A stretch of 64,000 nucleotides of DNA from Oceanospirillum sp047518265 (GTDB lineage: Bacteria > Pseudomonadota > Gammaproteobacteria > Pseudomonadales > Halomonadaceae), in the NCBI GenBank assembly GCA_047518265.1, contig JAKZRG010000053.1, positions 10,375 through 74,374 of the forward strand, written 5' to 3'. A program made the translations under genes and the position numbers. The notes beneath the pieces are model-generated. The model saw only the letters and a program-made list of their open reading frames with translations, did not search any database and was not told where the DNA came from. Shown piece after piece: positions 1 through 9,322 of the stretch. Positions within the stretch are counted from its first letter, which is position 1. Every line of letters starts with the position of its first letter.

Positions 1-208
1 TCTCGATCACCTACTCAACCAGCCAGATACTACGATTAGCAAACAAGAACTTTCACTAGAAGTACTAGACAAACCTTTATCGAGCTATGATAGAAGTTTA
101 GATATGCATATCAGCAACTTGCGCAAGAAACTCCCTCCCCCTATTGCATCAGCAATAGAGACCGTTAGAGGTATCGGCTACCGGTATACACCCAGCGAGA
201 TAAACTAA
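1..208 (+). CDS. Response regulator, C-terminal winged-helix part (partial, CpxR-like)
   Basis: Only the last 68 codons are in the window, read in frame from base 2 to the TAA at 206-208. The peptide has the hallmarks of the OmpR/PhoB DNA-binding domain: the helix with SLDMHISNLRKKL and the C-terminal wing ETVRGIGYRY. The stop overlaps the start of the downstream histidine kinase (TAATG), so the two are translationally coupled as a two-component pair. The receiver domain lies upstream of the window. CpxR is the most likely relative because the partner kinase looks like CpxA, but RstA- or OmpR-type regulators cannot be excluded from this fragment. Confidence 0.85.
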   Translation, partial: LDHLLNQPDTTISKQELSLEVLDKPLSSYDRSLDMHISNLRKKLPPPIASAIETVRGIGYRYTPSEIN

Positions 209-1563
209 TGCTACGATTATTCTTTCGTATCTTCTTAATTTGCCTATCCGCCCTAATCGTAGTAAGCCTTTTAAGCATATTATGGCGTGATAACACCTTT
301 GATCACCAAAGAGGAGAGTCCATCGCAAACCAGCACCAAGAACTTGCTCAAGAAGTTTATAGAAACTTAGGCCTAAAGGGCCTTAAGCGCTGGATACACA
401 CTAATAATAGGCATTCTCCCTTTAGAATTTCACTTGATAAAAACACGCCACAACTCAGCTCGCAATTCAAAGAAAACCTACCTCAGCGACACAGTAGAAA
501 ACAGGAAACCTCAATCTGGCACACCTTTAGAACGAAACCAAACAATAGCTTTATCATACAAACGAGCGAGCATGATAAACTGCGCTTCTGGATTGAACCC
601 AAGCGCCACCCTCGATTTCTTGACGGGAAAAAGCGCCCCTTCCCTCTCTGGCCAGTATTATTAGTCATGATTGCTATCAGCCTATTAGTAGCACTCTATA
701 TCATCAAACCTATTAAACGGCTAAGTCATGATATCCGCTCCTGGCATGAGGGCAACTTTACCGGCAGCATTAATACCCCCGTTGCCAAACGGAAAGACAC
801 CCTAGGCTCACTGGCAAAAGAGCTAAATAGTCTTAGTACTAATGTGCATTCATTGCTAGAGCAACAGAAACAGCTATTAAGAGACGTATCCCATGAGCTG
901 CGCTCACCCATGGCACGTATAAGAGTCGCTACCGCACTCTTAAAGCATCCTAAAACACAACAGACAGATACTTTGATTGATCGTATCGATGACGAAATCG
1001 ACAATCTAGATCATCTGGTCGGTGAACTACTGACACTACAACGCTGGCAACGCCCAGATCACAAACCGAATCTTGAAAAATTTGATCTTATTGAATTAAT
1101 ACAAAAGCTGATTGAACGCCTAAGCATTGAAGCTGAACAGAAAAAGATACAATTATTACTTACCACGAAACATTCGACAGCCAACCTACAAGGCAGTCAA
1201 CGGCCTCTGGAACGGTCTTTGGAAAATATCGTCCGTAATGCTATTCGCTTTTCACCTAAAGAGGGAACAGTACAAGTGACGCTATACCTGACAGAGCAAT
1301 CCCCCAAACAGTGGCTCATCAGCATCACCGATCAAGGACCAGGGGTTGATATAGAAGCATTGGATAAATTATTCGACCCATTTTTTCGTTTAGATAACGC
1401 CCGAACTCCAGGAGAAGGAAGTTTTGGCATAGGGCTAGCCATTGCCAGGGAAGGGGTTCGCATCAATCAAGGCACGATACAAGCTTTCAATATCACAGAT
1501 CACAAGCAAGCAAGCGCAACAGGTTTGCGAGTCGACATACGACTCCCTTTCAAATCGAACTAA
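208..1563 (+). CDS. Sensor histidine kinase, CpxA-like
   Basis: Inner-membrane sensor kinase of 451 residues. A first membrane segment lies at about residues 5-25, a periplasmic sensor region of about 120 residues follows, and a second membrane segment is at about 147-167. HAMP linker at about 168-220. The HisKA motif DVSHELRSPMARIRVA places the phospho-accepting histidine at residue 229. The HATPase domain follows, with N-box ENIVRNAIRF, G1 box DQGPGVD and G2 box SFGIGLAIAREGV. The start codon overlaps the regulator stop, so the pair is co-transcribed. The size and order of domains fit CpxA (envelope stress), but the periplasmic part is too variable for a firm assignment. Autophosphorylation followed by transfer to the upstream regulator is inferred from family knowledge. 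Confidence 0.85.
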   Translation: MLRLFFRIFLICLSALIVVSLLSILWRDNTFDHQRGESIANQHQELAQEVYRNLGLKGLKRWIHTNNRHSPFRISLDKNTPQLSSQFKENLPQRHSRKQETSIWHTFRTKPNNSFIIQTSEHDKLRFWIEPKRHPRFLDGKKRPFPLWPVLLVMIAISLLVALYIIKPIKRLSHDIRSWHEGNFTGSINTPVAKRKDTLGSLAKELNSLSTNVHSLLEQQKQLLRDVSHELRSPMARIRVATALLKHPKTQQTDTLIDRIDDEIDNLDHLVGELLTLQRWQRPDHKPNLEKFDLIELIQKLIERLSIEAEQKKIQLLLTTKHSTANLQGSQRPLERSLENIVRNAIRFSPKEGTVQVTLYLTEQSPKQWLISITDQGPGVDIEALDKLFDPFFRLDNARTPGEGSFGIGLAIAREGVRINQGTIQAFNITDHKQASATGLRVDIRLPFKSN

Positions 1564-1617
1564 AAAGAGCCTTGAGAGCTTTCCCGCACCGAGTCAGGAA
1601 AAGCTACCACCAGGATA

Positions 1618-1651
1618 CCGGAGCCAGTAACTTTCATAGAGAAAGCTCCGG
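1618..1651. terminator. Stem-loop between convergent kinase genes
   Basis: CCGGAG at 1618 pairs with CTCCGG ending at 1651, with an inner CTTTC/GAAAG helix and a bulge. It lies between the ends of two convergent genes. There is no clear T-run, so termination activity is only a guess. Confidence 0.3.
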
Positions 1652-1688
1652 AGACCTCTGAAGAAACACTTATTCAGAAGCTCCTAGC

Positions 1689-4600
1689 TTATACCGCACC
1701 ACCTAGAGCATCAGAAACTAAATTACCGACATTATTCCCTCGCAAGTGTAGCTTTATCCCCTGCTCCACTAAAGAGTCTTTTAACCAATTTGAATCAAGT
1801 AAAACTATTATTTCTATTTTATCTAAAACAGCAGCATCCCTCAGATACTCAATCAACTCACTCAAAGGAATATCGTTAATCTTCTCATCTACAATGAGAA
1901 GCTGATAATCATTTTGCAATGCTTGCTCTAAGAAACCCATTGCCGTACTAACAAAATAAACATCTTGCGCTAATAATTCAGGTTCTAGCTCCGAACAACA
2001 TTCAGCGACAGAAGTTTCATGTGTAGCAAATAACACTTTTTTAACATTAGCCGCTTTACCTTCCAGATAACCGATGGTTTTACCAGAATTAACGGATGAT
2101 TCATCAGAAAAAGGTAATGAAATATAAAATTTACTACCAACCCCTTGCTCACTTTCAAAAGTCATCTGCCCATGCATAAGCTCAGTTAACCGCTTACTAA
2201 TAACCAACCCCATCCCTGTACCTTCAATATCGCTACCCTCTGCATGCAAACGATTAAATGACTCAAATAAATGCTCCTGTTCCTCAAAGGCTATACCAAC
2301 TCCTGTGTCTGCCACAGATAAGCTATAGCCCTCAGAGCCATGAATAACACTAATCGTCACCGAGCCTTTTTTACTATTATATTTTATGCCATTTGAAATA
2401 AGATTAAGTAAGACCTGCCGCAAGCGTACAGCATCGGCCCTGGCATAATAGCTCATTGTTTTATCAACATCATTGATGAGACTTATACCAAACCTTTGTG
2501 CTACTGGCTCTATAACAGTACAACACTCTTCAACAATGTCAGCCAAATCAACTGAGGTTATTTCTAACTCTATTCGCCCTGACTCGATCCTCTCAAGATC
2601 CAAGACCTCATTAATAAGAGACATCAGGTGCTTTCCTGCCTTCTCTATTTCTTGGGCAAACTCTGTAGATTCCAGATCATCTTTTACTGTTTCTTTTAAT
2701 AAATTAGCAAAACCCAAGATAGCATTCATAGGCGTTCGAAGCTCATGACTCATGCGAGAAAGAAACTCAGTTTTTGCAAGACTGGCTTTTTCAGCCGCCG
2801 TTTTAGCATTGATTAATTGCTGCTGTGCAAACTCAATAGCCTCATCGGATCTAAGAGCAACAATAAGATTTGAACAGGTTGTCAGCATCGGCCGCAAAAA
2901 ATCGACCAGCTCTCGATCATAGCCATCCTCTCTATTAGCAATACCTATCATCCCAACCATCTCATCCCCTTTCATTAAAGGTACTCCAAGATAGGCTTTC
3001 AAAGGAGGATGACCTTTAGGCAAACCTCCTGCTCTAGGGTCAGTTCCCGGCTCATTACTAATGACTGTTTCAGCTGTTTTTAATGTTAGTCCAAACAAGG
3101 TATCCAGATTAAAAAATTCAAAGCCATCCACCAGCCTTTCCTGATAGAGTGCTTGAATTTCCTTATCCCAAGAGATATCGGTTATCGCAAAGGTGCGCAA
3201 ATAGATCTGCTGCTCAGGCGTATAACAACATTGACCGATAAAACCATATTCACTATCAGTAAGGGATAGCACTTCATCCAACAAGCTACTAAAGATCTCT
3301 GTTTTACTGGCATGAGAGAAATACCTCAATTGAGTGCTGTATATTGAAGCGAGTAACCGGTGGTGACGATATAGGTTTTCTTGAGCCTCAACCCTTTCAG
3401 TAATATCTGAATAAACACCCAATACGCCTACAGGATTATTTGATGAATTTTTAATAGGTAATCGACTAATTTCTATATCCCGCCGCTGTCCATCATTCAT
3501 ACGATAGAAAGCCTGTTCCCTTAACTTAGGGTGTAAAGTTTCAAAAACATTACGATCAGAAGAATCAATTAAAGCCGCTTGATCTGGATCATTATAAATC
3601 TCAAAGTCTGTTTTACCGATGATATCTTCGGCAGCCAACCCCACATCTTGGGAAAACTGAGAATTAATACCAGCCACTCGTAACGAACTGTCCTTCCAAT
3701 AGACCCCTGATGGAATCGTATCCAGTACAAGAGAAAGCATATTACGAGCATTCTCAAGCTCAGCTTCATTTTTCTTCTGATGAGTAATTTTTTGGATATG
3801 CCCCACTATTCTCTGAGTTACTTCATTTTCAAGAATGGGTGTACCCTGTATTAAAAGCCACTCATGACTCTCATTTTTCTTACCCAAAGAAGAGCTGACT
3901 GCCACTTCACTTTTCAATCGACATTCGCGATTAAACGCTCGGTTCTCAGCAATAGCCTGATTAATTTCCTGACGAAGGGAAATAATGTCGTCCTCTGCCA
4001 AATGGCTAAAGAAAAAAGACAGTGTTACTTGGCTTACATCATCATTAATCCCCAATAATGTCATTGCCATATCCGTAGCAGCCACCTTATCTGTCTTTAA
4101 TGACCACTCCCAAGTACCAATACTCGCAAAAGCTTGACTTAACTCCAAACGATGACGAATAGCTCGGATATCCTCTTCATTTTTTTTCTGTTTACTAATA
4201 TCTCTCAGCACGACAGTGTAAAAAGAGTTTTGATTAGATGTTGTTCGACTACTGGAAACCGCCACAGGAAAATAAGAACCATCATATCTTATACCTATAG
4301 CCTCGAAGGACTGACCATGATGTCGGGATAAAATACCACGATCAAAACCATACTCCTTCTCATTGATTCTTAAAATATCCGCCAAGGGACTGCCTAGATA
4401 TTCATGTGAGCTTCGGCCAAAGATCCGCCCCACAGAAGGATTCAGTGATTGAATAACCCCCTCATCATCAACAGCAAAAATAGCATCCCAGGCAGTATCA
4501 ATAATTGCTCTATGGCGGGCCTCTTTTTCAGCTATTACGGTAGTTTTTTCCTGATGAAGTTCTTCTAGCTGTTTTATAAGCTCTTTTCTGGCTCTAGACT

Positions 4601-5603
4601 CTTCGGCTGCACGGGTATTTGAGTGATAAACGACATATGACAGGAAGCTAAAACAAAGTAAAAAGACGGTACAGGTGAAGATAATTAATATCATTTGTAA
4701 ATTATCTAAAAAAAGTAAGCCTTCATCAGCACCTTGCTCAACAGCCAAACCAATTTTTAACTGATCATCCCACAACCAAGCACCTATGACATGAGAACCA
4801 CTATATCCAATATAACTGCTATTGACCTGGCTCCCAGAATGATGGGCCAAAGCACTCTGAGCCAATAGTGTCAACGGTTGAATCTTTGCATCGCTATTAT
4901 CATAGGCGACTCGAATATATAACCTCTGATCACTAAAGCGACTTGGAGATAACAACAAGCCATCATCATCAAAGATATAACTTTCCCCCGTATCACCAAA
5001 CGCCGCTTTTTCAAGTAAACTGAAAAAGACAGTATCCGGCATTACTTCAAACACAAGCAAAGCAATGGGTAAGTTTTTTCCTCCTCTGATCCCTGCTACA
5101 ACAAACTGCTGGCTATGATTACCTTCTGAATGAATAAATTGTGGAGCTGTAAGCACCGGTACACCGCGCCACGCTCGATTGATAGCATTTTTATTAAATG
5201 CCAAAGCACTAACCTGTCCAATTTGATCCACTTTATTGCTGGCTAAAACTTGGTTACCAGCACCCACTAAATAATAAGCTGAAATTTCAGGATCAGATAC
5301 GACGGGACGTAAAAAGCGATCTAAGGCCGCCCGAGCGACTTCTTCATCGATTTTCTCTTGATGCCTGATCAACGGCAAGGCTAAACGTGTTAATTCAGGC
5401 TGATTTGCCCAAGATGAGATAGTGACTTTCTTATTCAAAGACCAAGTGATAATGGATTGATGCACAGACCCTAAACGACTTTGAAAGTCCATGGCCAAAC
5501 GCTCATGGTACTGCGTTTGTAGCTTCATAAAACTCAAGACAGCAATAACAAAGATTACCCCCCCCACGACTAATGGAAGAAATATATGCTTACCTGATGG
5601 CAT
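1689..5603 (-). CDS. Large hybrid-type sensor histidine kinase (Cache-PAS-GAF-HisKA-HATPase, degenerate receiver)
   Basis: About 1300 residues. An N-terminal membrane anchor (FLPLVVGGVIFVIAVLSF), an extracytoplasmic region of about 260 residues resembling a double Cache sensor, a second membrane segment and a coiled coil come first. Three PAS-like modules follow (one with FAVDDEGVIQSLNPSVGRIFG), then a GAF domain (EYGFIGQCC...AYLGVPLM) and HisKA with MSHELRTPMNAI. HATPase boxes include DTGVGIAFEEQ and GTGMGLVISKRL. The last 110 residues resemble a receiver fold: LLIVDEKIND keeps an Asp, but no convincing conserved Lys is visible, so it may be a pseudo-receiver. Start choice is open: the frame is open to 5663, a TTG at 5621 lies 7-8 bases after AAAGGAT, and the first ATG is at 5603. 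No dedicated partner regulator is adjacent. Confidence 0.8.
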   Translation of the reverse strand: MPSGKHIFLPLVVGGVIFVIAVLSFMKLQTQYHERLAMDFQSRLGSVHQSIITWSLNKKVTISSWANQPELTRLALPLIRHQEKIDEEVARAALDRFLRPVVSDPEISAYYLVGAGNQVLASNKVDQIGQVSALAFNKNAINRAWRGVPVLTAPQFIHSEGNHSQQFVVAGIRGGKNLPIALLVFEVMPDTVFFSLLEKAAFGDTGESYIFDDDGLLLSPSRFSDQRLYIRVAYDNSDAKIQPLTLLAQSALAHHSGSQVNSSYIGYSGSHVIGAWLWDDQLKIGLAVEQGADEGLLFLDNLQMILIIFTCTVFLLCFSFLSYVVYHSNTRAAEESRARKELIKQLEELHQEKTTVIAEKEARHRAIIDTAWDAIFAVDDEGVIQSLNPSVGRIFGRSSHEYLGSPLADILRINEKEYGFDRGILSRHHGQSFEAIGIRYDGSYFPVAVSSSRTTSNQNSFYTVVLRDISKQKKNEEDIRAIRHRLELSQAFASIGTWEWSLKTDKVAATDMAMTLLGINDDVSQVTLSFFFSHLAEDDIISLRQEINQAIAENRAFNRECRLKSEVAVSSSLGKKNESHEWLLIQGTPILENEVTQRIVGHIQKITHQKKNEAELENARNMLSLVLDTIPSGVYWKDSSLRVAGINSQFSQDVGLAAEDIIGKTDFEIYNDPDQAALIDSSDRNVFETLHPKLREQAFYRMNDGQRRDIEISRLPIKNSSNNPVGVLGVYSDITERVEAQENLYRHHRLLASIYSTQLRYFSHASKTEIFSSLLDEVLSLTDSEYGFIGQCCYTPEQQIYLRTFAITDISWDKEIQALYQERLVDGFEFFNLDTLFGLTLKTAETVISNEPGTDPRAGGLPKGHPPLKAYLGVPLMKGDEMVGMIGIANREDGYDRELVDFLRPMLTTCSNLIVALRSDEAIEFAQQQLINAKTAAEKASLAKTEFLSRMSHELRTPMNAILGFANLLKETVKDDLESTEFAQEIEKAGKHLMSLINEVLDLERIESGRIELEITSVDLADIVEECCTVIEPVAQRFGISLINDVDKTMSYYARADAVRLRQVLLNLISNGIKYNSKKGSVTISVIHGSEGYSLSVADTGVGIAFEEQEHLFESFNRLHAEGSDIEGTGMGLVISKRLTELMHGQMTFESEQGVGSKFYISLPFSDESSVNSGKTIGYLEGKAANVKKVLFATHETSVAECCSELEPELLAQDVYFVSTAMGFLEQALQNDYQLLIVDEKINDIPLSELIEYLRDAAVLDKIEIIVLLDSNWLKDSLVEQGIKLHLRGNNVGNLVSDALGGAV

Positions 5604-5663
5604 AGCAGACAACTTAAGCAAATCGAATATCCTTTTGTCATCAACCCAAAACAGCAACACCAA

Positions 5664-6150
5664 CCGTTGTAAATATTTTCGACAATGGGATTACTGCTAA
5701 GCCCTCAAACAAACATTTCTCTACAAAAACCACCTAATTTTCTGCTGGTAAGTTCCCGCATATCGAAATATCTTTGCTCGAGTGTGTAATAGCGGTCTAA
5801 CACTTTCAATCTCTAAATATATATATTAGACAAAAAAAATTACAGCGCTATATTTCCCCTTTATTGGTGACTACTCATTGTATTGAAAAAGCATGATCCT
5901 CTAATCTCTACCTCAGAATAATCCATCGATATTTTGGTTATTTTTTTCATTGAAAAAAATGAATCCATGTTTTTTCTATATTTTATTTCCAGCTTTCGAT
6001 AAAGCATGGCTATAATGGTTAGCTATAAAAACAACAAAAGATATGAACGTAATCAATAGATTGCGGTCGAACGCCCCTCCTTAAAACAAATGAAAACTAA
6101 CGACTAACAGACTGATAAATAAGGCAACATGGATATAACAGGAGTTTACC
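5664..6150. other. Intergenic region between divergent kinase and mrp operon
   Basis: About 490 bases, AT-rich, with no open reading frame that looks real. It must carry the promoters of the divergent kinase and mrp genes. No confident -35/-10 pair or operator was picked. AACAGGAG at 6138-6145 is the ribosome-binding site of mrpA. Confidence 0.5.
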
Positions 6151-8952
6151 TTGCTGAATAACCTGATTTGGATCCCTTTGCTACCCTTGCTGGGAACGCT
6201 GGTACCTCTGTACACGTCCAGACTCAGCCGTAGCGCTTGCGCGTTTTTAACCGCAGGTCTACCCGCATTGGCATTAATTTTTGTACTACAGCACGCACCT
6301 AGTATTTTTGAAGGTGAAACAATACGCACTGTGTACAACTGGATACCTGTCATCGGCCTTGAGCTGGCATTTAGGCTTGACGGTCTAGCACTGCTGTTCG
6401 CTATCCTAATTCTAGGAATAGGCTTACTGGTCATACTCTATGCTCGATATTATTTATCGGCTAAAGACTCAATTGGCCGTTTTTACAGCTATTTAATTCT
6501 ATTTATGTTCGCCATGCTGGGCGTTGTCATGTCAGACAACTTGCTTCAGATGTGGATGTTCTGGGAATTGACCAGCATTAGTTCCTTCTTGCTTATCAGT
6601 TTCTGGGGGCACAAATCAGAAGCCCGCAAAGGCGCTCGAATGGCGCTAACGGTTACAGGAGCCGGTGGTTTAGCCCTGCTAGCAGGACTCTTGTTGATAG
6701 GCGATGTCGTCGGGAGCTTTAATCTTGATGATGTTTTAAATAGCGGAGACCTAATTCGGGAGCATGCACTATACCCTGCTATCTTGGTATTAGTTCTTGC
6801 TGGAGCCTTCACTAAATCAGCTCAGTTCCCTTTCCACTTCTGGCTTCCCCATGCAATGGCAGCTCCAACGCCAGTCAGCGCATACTTACACTCAGCCACC
6901 ATGGTAAAAGCCGGTATCTTTTTGATGGTGCGCTTTTATCCGGTACTCTCAGGAACGGAGCTTTGGTTTCTGATTGTGAGTCTGACGGGCTTAGCTACAT
7001 TGTTGCTAGGGGCCTACACTGCATTATTTAAACATGATCTGAAAGGCTTATTAGCCTATTCAACCGTTAGCCACCTCGGATTAATAACACTGTTATTGGG
7101 TATGGATACAGAGTTAGCGGCAGTTGCCGCTATATTCCATATCATTAACCATGCGACCTTTAAAGCCTCTCTCTTTATGGCTGCCGGTATTATTGATCAT
7201 GAATCTGGCTCTAGGGATATGCGGCAACTCAATGGTTTGTGGAAGTACATGCCCCATACAGCGACATTAGCCATGGTCGCAGCCTCTTCCATGGCTGGTA
7301 TTCCTCTGTTGAACGGTTTCTTATCAAAAGAAATGTTCTTCGCAGAAACGCTTCACCAGGATTCTTTGGGCTCTCTGTCGTGGATGATTCCTGTTCTAGC
7401 TACATTAGGCGGTGTCTTTTCGGTTGCATATTCGACCCGCTTTATCCATGACGTGTTTTTTAACGGTGAACCCATTAACCTACCTAAAACACCTCATGAA
7501 CCACCACGCTATATGAAGGTCCCTGTAGAAATCCTAGTAGCACTTTGTTTACTGGTAGGTATTTTCCCAAGTTTTGTCATTGGTGATCTGCTTTATGCCG
7601 CTTCCAGTGCAGCATTACATGGAGCCCCACCGGAATACAGCCTAGCCATTTGGCATGGCTTAAACTTCCCGCTACTAATGAGTTTCCTTGCTTTAGGCGG
7701 TGGTTTAGTGGTGTATTACAACCGAAAAGAACTGTTTCAATTCCAGTCGCAATTCCCAGACAGCGATCCGAAATTGATCTTTGAAGGAATTATTCAAAGC
7801 CTGCAAAGACAAGCAGAGACATTCATCCAGCTGGCAGAGAATGGTTCATTACAGCGTTATAGTTATATGATGCTCAGTATGTCCTTTGCCATGATGGCCG
7901 GTCCACTATTAGATCTGAATGCCACAGCAGGTTTGAGACCAGAACTTCCTCTGGATGCCATATCGATTACCGGTGCAATATTACTAACTATAGGTGCTCT
8001 TGCGACCGTTATTTGGCATAGGCAACGGATGGCAGCACTACTGGCTCTGTCCATTGTAGGCCTGATTGTTTCACTGATCTTTGCCCGATTCTCTGCACCT
8101 GATCTGGCACTGACCCAATTGTCTGTAGAAGTCGTTACTGTGATTCTCTTAATGCTGGCATTATTCTTTTTGCCTCAGCAGACACCGAAGGAATCATCTC
8201 CTCGACGTGTTGTCAGGGATCTTGGTTTATCCGCAATGCTCGGCGGCGTTATTGGTACTATCTGTTACGCCATGATGACTCGCCCTTTAGATACAATCTC
8301 CTCCTATTTCCTTGCCAATAGCAAGACTGGCGGCGGTGGTACTAACGTGGTTAACGTTATTCTTGTGGACTTCCGTGGCTTTGACACACTAGGTGAAATT
8401 ACCGTACTGGGTATTGCTGCACTGGGTATCTTTAAGCTTATCGCTCGTATGCGCTTGTATATGCCTGCCAGTGATGAAAATGGTCGTCCATGGTCTCCTG
8501 ATAGCCATCCACTTCTTCTTGCGGTCGTATCTCAAAGCTTATTACCGCTAGCACTATTAGTGTCTGCCTATATATTCCTAAGAGGCCATAACATGCCGGG
8601 TGGCGGCTTTATTGCGGGATTGATTACCGCGGTAGCTATTATCCAGCAATACGTTGCCCATGGCGTAGACTGGGTTAAACCTAGAATGAAGATTGATTAT
8701 CAAATATTAATTGGTAGCGGTATCTTTATTGCGGCTATGACAGGCCTTGGCAGTTGGGTATTCGGCCGTCCATTCTTGACCTCTTGGTTCGACCACTTCC
8801 ACTTACCTTTAGTGGGAGAATTCGAATTGGCCAGCGCCATGATGTTTGACCTTGGGGTTTATCTGACTGTAATTGGTGCCACTATGCTGATTCTAGCGAA
8901 CCTAGGTAAATTAACGACCAGCGAACGACCTGTACTTACGGAGAAGGATTAA
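6151..8952 (+). CDS. mrpA: Mrp Na+/H+ antiporter subunit A fused to subunit B (MrpA-MrpB)
   Basis: First gene of a six-gene Mrp (Mnh/Sha/Pha) cation/proton antiporter operon; 933 residues. The N-terminal 500 residues are a NuoL/ND5-like membrane domain with the conserved AMAAPTPVSAYLHSATMVKAG and FHIINHATFKASLFM stretches. A linker and MrpA C-terminal domain with APDLALTQLSVEVVTVILLM follow. The last 150 residues (RGHNMPGGGFIAGLITA, YLTVIGATMLIL) are an MrpB domain, which is the fused A-B arrangement known from many proteobacteria and explains the absence of a separate mrpB. The start is a TTG at 6151: AACAGGAG lies 5-6 bases upstream and no better ATG fits. The encoded complex expels Na+ (and other monovalent cations) in exchange for protons and gives salt and alkali tolerance. 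Confidence 0.93.
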   Translation: MLNNLIWIPLLPLLGTLVPLYTSRLSRSACAFLTAGLPALALIFVLQHAPSIFEGETIRTVYNWIPVIGLELAFRLDGLALLFAILILGIGLLVILYARYYLSAKDSIGRFYSYLILFMFAMLGVVMSDNLLQMWMFWELTSISSFLLISFWGHKSEARKGARMALTVTGAGGLALLAGLLLIGDVVGSFNLDDVLNSGDLIREHALYPAILVLVLAGAFTKSAQFPFHFWLPHAMAAPTPVSAYLHSATMVKAGIFLMVRFYPVLSGTELWFLIVSLTGLATLLLGAYTALFKHDLKGLLAYSTVSHLGLITLLLGMDTELAAVAAIFHIINHATFKASLFMAAGIIDHESGSRDMRQLNGLWKYMPHTATLAMVAASSMAGIPLLNGFLSKEMFFAETLHQDSLGSLSWMIPVLATLGGVFSVAYSTRFIHDVFFNGEPINLPKTPHEPPRYMKVPVEILVALCLLVGIFPSFVIGDLLYAASSAALHGAPPEYSLAIWHGLNFPLLMSFLALGGGLVVYYNRKELFQFQSQFPDSDPKLIFEGIIQSLQRQAETFIQLAENGSLQRYSYMMLSMSFAMMAGPLLDLNATAGLRPELPLDAISITGAILLTIGALATVIWHRQRMAALLALSIVGLIVSLIFARFSAPDLALTQLSVEVVTVILLMLALFFLPQQTPKESSPRRVVRDLGLSAMLGGVIGTICYAMMTRPLDTISSYFLANSKTGGGGTNVVNVILVDFRGFDTLGEITVLGIAALGIFKLIARMRLYMPASDENGRPWSPDSHPLLLAVVSQSLLPLALLVSAYIFLRGHNMPGGGFIAGLITAVAIIQQYVAHGVDWVKPRMKIDYQILIGSGIFIAAMTGLGSWVFGRPFLTSWFDHFHLPLVGEFELASAMMFDLGVYLTVIGATMLILANLGKLTTSERPVLTEKD

Positions 8953-8953
8953 T

Positions 8954-9322
8954 ATGGAAGGGATATACGCATTCTGTGTAGGCCTTCTTACGGCCTGCGG
9001 TGTTTTTCTTGCTCTACGGGGGAGAACCTTCCCCGTAGTAGTAGGGTTAACGTTACTTTCTTATGCTGTTAACTTATTCCTATTCGCCAGCGGCCGCTTA
9101 AAAATGAATGCGGCAGCTGTCTTAGGACAATCCGAACAATACGGTGATCCCTTGCCTCAGGCTCTGGTTCTGACCGCGATTGTAATCGGTTTTGCAATGA
9201 CCGCTTTTGTTGTCATTCTGGCTATGCGTAGCCGTGCTGATCTGGGTAATGATCATGTGGATGGTCGTCTACCCAATATTCAAGCCCAAGCACGCTTGCG
9301 TAACAGAAAACAAAGGAAGTGA
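8954..9322 (+). CDS. mrpC: Mrp antiporter subunit C
   Basis: 122-residue membrane protein with three helices, homologous to NuoK/ND4L of complex I. Motif-like stretches include YAVNLFLFASGR and DPLPQALVLTAIVIGFAM; the latter, with the DPxPQALVLTAIVI core, is diagnostic for MrpC. It starts one base after the mrpA stop, and its own stop overlaps the first ATG of mrpD, so translation is coupled. The charged C-terminal tail is cytoplasmic by analogy. No anomalies seen. Confidence 0.93.
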   Translation: MEGIYAFCVGLLTACGVFLALRGRTFPVVVGLTLLSYAVNLFLFASGRLKMNAAAVLGQSEQYGDPLPQALVLTAIVIGFAMTAFVVILAMRSRADLGNDHVDGRLPNIQAQARLRNRKQRK

